Positions 61,990 through 64,000 of a stretch of DNA of 64,000 nucleotides are shown one piece after another. The DNA lies in contig JAFQOE010000041.1 in NCBI GenBank assembly GCA_017395635.1, positions 16,702 to 80,701 of the forward strand, given 5' to 3'. Position numbers and translations under genes: made by a program. This DNA is from Lachnospiraceae bacterium. Lineage in GTDB: Bacteria; Bacillota; Clostridia; Lachnospirales; Lachnospiraceae. Numbering within the stretch: position 1 is the stretch's first letter; each line of letters begins with the position of its first letter. The notes below the pieces were generated by a model. The model had not been told where the DNA came from. It saw only the letters and a list, made by a program, of their open reading frames with translations, and did no database searches.

Positions 61990-62564
61990 TTCTTAGCACC
62001 ACCCTTCTGTTCAGGTGCACCATTAAGAATAAAAAATGTCAAGCTTATAATTGCCGCAACCAACATCAGGCTGATAGATGAGAAGTTCCATGAAAAAATG
62101 TTAATACAGAACATTACAATACAAGAACAAATCATAATCGTTCTAGGAAGTTTCTTCTTATTCATTTTCTTAATCATGATGATTGCCGCATCCAAAATCA
62201 AGATACCAACAGCAATTTTGATACCCTTAAATGCATTGGCAATAAAGGTAATTTCCATAAAGTTATCCAAAAACATGGAAATCAAGAAAATAATAACAAA
62301 AGAGGGAACAACTATACCCAATGTTGCTACTAATGCACCGATAACACCAGCTTTCTTGTATCCTGCGAATGTTGCACAGTTGATAGCTATAGGACCAGGT
62401 GTTGATTCCGCAATAACGGTCACATTCATCATTTCATCATGTGTAATCCATTGTTTTCTTTCCACACAATGATTTTCAATCATGGAAATCATTGCATATC
62501 CACCACCAAAAGTGAACAAACCAATTTTAGCAAATGTCAGAAATAAATCTAACAAAATATTCAT
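61986..62564 (-). CDS. chromate-transporter-family protein, first half of a split pair
   Basis: 192-aa CHR-domain protein: LFLTFAKIGLFTFGGGYAMI (about 6-25), ITHDEMMNVTVIAESTPGPI with the conserved Glu-Ser-Thr-Pro-Gly-Pro, then about five membrane helices and a charged tail. Start ATG 62564 follows GGAGG. A 33-codon frame (62592-62693, stop 27 bases before this start) lies ahead; the 62565-62775 gap holds no other recognisable element. Confidence 0.9.
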   Translation of the reverse strand: MNILLDLFLTFAKIGLFTFGGGYAMISMIENHCVERKQWITHDEMMNVTVIAESTPGPIAINCATFAGYKKAGVIGALVATLGIVVPSFVIIFLISMFLDNFMEITFIANAFKGIKIAVGILILDAAIIMIKKMNKKKLPRTIMICSCIVMFCINIFSWNFSSISLMLVAAIISLTFFILNGAPEQKGGAKK

Positions 62565-62775
62565 TTTATTTCCTCCACAAATTATGATTAATCAATCCAT
62601 TAACGAATCCCTCATATTTTTTTTGCAATTCGAAAAGACATTTTCACCTTTATAATTATTACGTATTATTTGTTCAGCAATCTCTACTTTCATGTCATTA
62701 TAGCCTCATTCCCCTAATACTTCTTTACCGAAAAAAACTCGTATCTTTTCATCTCTTATAGAAGCTGAACTTTTG

Positions 62776-62976
62776 TTATTCTTTCTTACTATCATCCTTG
62801 TGTTCTTTTTCCTTTTTCTTATTCGAAAAACCAAGACAAAGAAATGTAAATCCAAGACTTATCCATACATACGCCATTGAATTATGATAATCTCCAACAA
62901 AACAAATAATTGCTGTCAAGAAGTATAATACCGACGCTACATAGTAAAAAACCGAACTTATCTTTTCTTTTTTCAT
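62776..62976 (-). CDS. hypothetical two-helix membrane protein
   Basis: 66 aa, unknown. Two membrane helices (about 8-27 and 31-50), then a strongly charged Lys/Glu/Asp tail (KKKEKEHKDDSKKE). A good ribosome site (GGAGG) stands before ATG 62976, which argues that it is translated. The form resembles small membrane proteins of clostridia that lack an assigned role. Confidence 0.65.
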   Translation of the reverse strand: MKKEKISSVFYYVASVLYFLTAIICFVGDYHNSMAYVWISLGFTFLCLGFSNKKKEKEHKDDSKKE

Positions 62977-63077
62977 CTAACGTACCTCCAAAATCCAATT
63001 TTATCTAACTACTTTATAAATCGAAATTATCTCTTTATTGTATATTTCATAGGAGTAAATCTCAATCCATTTACTAC

Positions 63078-63275
63078 TTATTCAGTATCTGTATCAGCAA
63101 AACCAAGTTTGTGATAAACCGAAATAGCATAAGGTGAAGCATTTACTGTTATGTTACTTGAAGTGCATTCAGACAACACATATTGAAATAATTTCCTTCC
63201 AATACCATTTTTTATATTCAGAATCAACAAAGAATAAAACGATATGAATCCGCCATTAATCCGAACATAAAACAC
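63078..63275 (-). pseudogene. C-terminal remnant of a GNAT acetyltransferase
   Basis: 65 codons from a GTG without a ribosome site. NGIGRKLFQYVLSECTSSNI (about 22-41) is the acetyl-CoA loop, followed by NASPYAISVYHKLGFADTD, the usual GNAT end. The first 20 residues do not continue the fold, and the N-terminal half is missing, so the gene is truncated and inactive. Confidence 0.7.
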
Positions 63276-63306
63276 AGCATTATTTTACCATAAATTAAAT
63301 ATATTG

Positions 63307-63837
63307 TCATTTTCTCAGTACTTCTAAATCAATATCTATGTTGTACTCATCATCAATAAATATGTAATTTACTTTATGTGCAATCGCAAGTTCTAAAACT
63401 TTCTTATTATCTTCTATTACTGATTCCAAAGAACAATATGTATCATCTAAACGATTTTCAATAATATTTGCATATCTTTTTATATCTACAAAATGATTTC
63501 TAACATAATCTTCACTCATTACAAGACAATAATATCTAATACTATCAAGATAGTCCTGCTCGAAATCATTTTTCCAATCAAAAGGAATATAACAACCTTC
63601 AAGTATTAAATTTTGTTTATTTTCTATCGCAGTCTTAATCATTTCACGAACAATAGGCCACAAATACACTGTTAAATCTGAATCATTACTTGTCGGAGTA
63701 AGTTCTGTATTGCCACTTCGTATTAATCCCATTTTCAAATGATCTATTGAAAGATATGGATATTTATATTCTTCAAGCAATTTCTGTGCCAATGCCGTTT
63801 TCCCTGTGTGTGATGCTCCAGCAATCAAAATAATCAT
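63307..63837 (-). CDS. P-loop kinase-like protein
   Basis: 176-aa nucleotide-binding protein with Walker A LIAGASHTGKTALAQKL (about 4-20), a DHLKMGL segment (substrate Asp in the place seen in small-molecule kinases), NLILEGCYIPFDW and a C-terminal IFIDDEYNID. It resembles zeta-toxin- or 2-phosphoglycerate-kinase-like AAA_33 proteins; no antitoxin partner is visible. Substrate unknown. Start ATG 63837 follows AGAGGG. Confidence 0.75.
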   Translation of the reverse strand: MIILIAGASHTGKTALAQKLLEEYKYPYLSIDHLKMGLIRSGNTELTPTSNDSDLTVYLWPIVREMIKTAIENKQNLILEGCYIPFDWKNDFEQDYLDSIRYYCLVMSEDYVRNHFVDIKRYANIIENRLDDTYCSLESVIEDNKKVLELAIAHKVNYIFIDDEYNIDIDLEVLRK

Positions 63838-63865
63838 AATGTATTCCCTCTGTATTCAAGTGGTA

Positions 63866-63888
63866 GTGTCAAAAGACACCCCTTTTTT
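63866..63888 (+). other. short palindrome with T tract near window end
   Basis: gtgtc/gacac around aaaa, followed on the plus strand by cccctttttttc. Further on, gtgactacc (63932-63940) nearly mirrors the ggtagtgtc at 63862-63870. The window ends in AGAAAGG, a ribosome-site-like stretch for a gene beyond. Could be the end of a mobile element. Confidence 0.3.
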
Positions 63889-64000
63889 TCTATATAATTC
63901 TTTTATTTCAAAGGGTTTTGCACAAAAAAAGTGACTACCCCCTAAATAACCAGTATAATTGAATCTACGACAAAACAAATATCCGTATAGAAAGGTAATC

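Noticed and set aside
61783..62472. 229-codon plus-strand frame over the chromate transporter genes
   Set aside because: Both transporter halves have signature motifs and ribosome sites on the minus strand; the plus frame has neither.
62592..62693. 33-codon minus-strand frame before the chromate transporter pair
   Set aside because: No clear ribosome site or family; kept only as a remark in the findings, not as a gene.

Overview
The window is an AT-rich stretch of a Clostridia chromosome, most likely from a member of Lachnospiraceae. The grounds are the low-GC Firmicutes gene orders (rimP-nusA-ylxR-ylxQ-infB-rbfA-nrnA-truB-ribF; ylxM-ffh-rpsP-khpA-rimM-trmD-rplS; rnhB-ylqG-ylqH-yraN; der-plsY-gpsA-spoIVA), the sporulation gene spoIVA, and consensus vegetative promoters. 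Genus cannot be fixed from the sequence alone. From 1 to about 57 kb every gene lies on the minus strand, as expected for a core region read in one direction. After 57 kb the orientation becomes mixed and gene debris appears.

Reading along the minus strand (right to left in coordinates): mutY, an orphan anti-sigma-like zinc-finger membrane protein, polA, coaE, a large FtsA-like ATPase, a diguanylate cyclase and ackA occupy 46.8-57 kb. yceD-rpmF (45.9-46.7 kb) follows a perfect-consensus promoter. The nusA-infB translation cluster fills 37.4-45.7 kb. The ffh/trmD/rplS cluster with two signal peptidases and rbgA fills 29.3-37.3 kb and carries two unrecognised extra genes. rnhB, a FliK-like protein, an FlhB-C-like protein, yraN and pgeF follow (24.8-29.2 kb), then der-plsY-gpsA and spoIVA (19.9-24.6 kb).

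At 16.6-19.9 kb is an accessory island: a TrmB-type regulator, a PfkB sugar kinase, a 46-codon small ORF and a GNAT acetyltransferase in one operon. It is bracketed by two direct copies of a 99-bp repeat arm. One of these arms belongs to a complete MITE-like element of about 315 bp with long inverted arms and a highly folded core, next to an 18-bp tandem repeat. Further left come scpAB, aroF, a nucleoside-salvage set (deoB, pdp, punA, a deaminase) interleaved with wall genes (two D-Ala-D-Ala carboxypeptidases, an L,D-transpeptidase, an M23 protein), a small alarmone synthetase and a truncated rRNA methyltransferase.

The right end (57-64 kb) is accessory: an XRE/S24-like regulator, remnants of a sugar O-acetyltransferase and of a GNAT enzyme, a frameshifted VOC protein, an MFS transporter with a divergent AraC regulator, a split chromate-type transporter pair and a P-loop kinase. 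No rRNA, tRNA, CRISPR array or complete insertion sequence was seen. The strongest leads are the MITE-like element with its cassette, the FtsA-like protein with apparent tandem beta-grasp modules, the membrane coiled-coil gene between trmD and rplS, and the inverted repeat framing the yceD-rpmF promoter.
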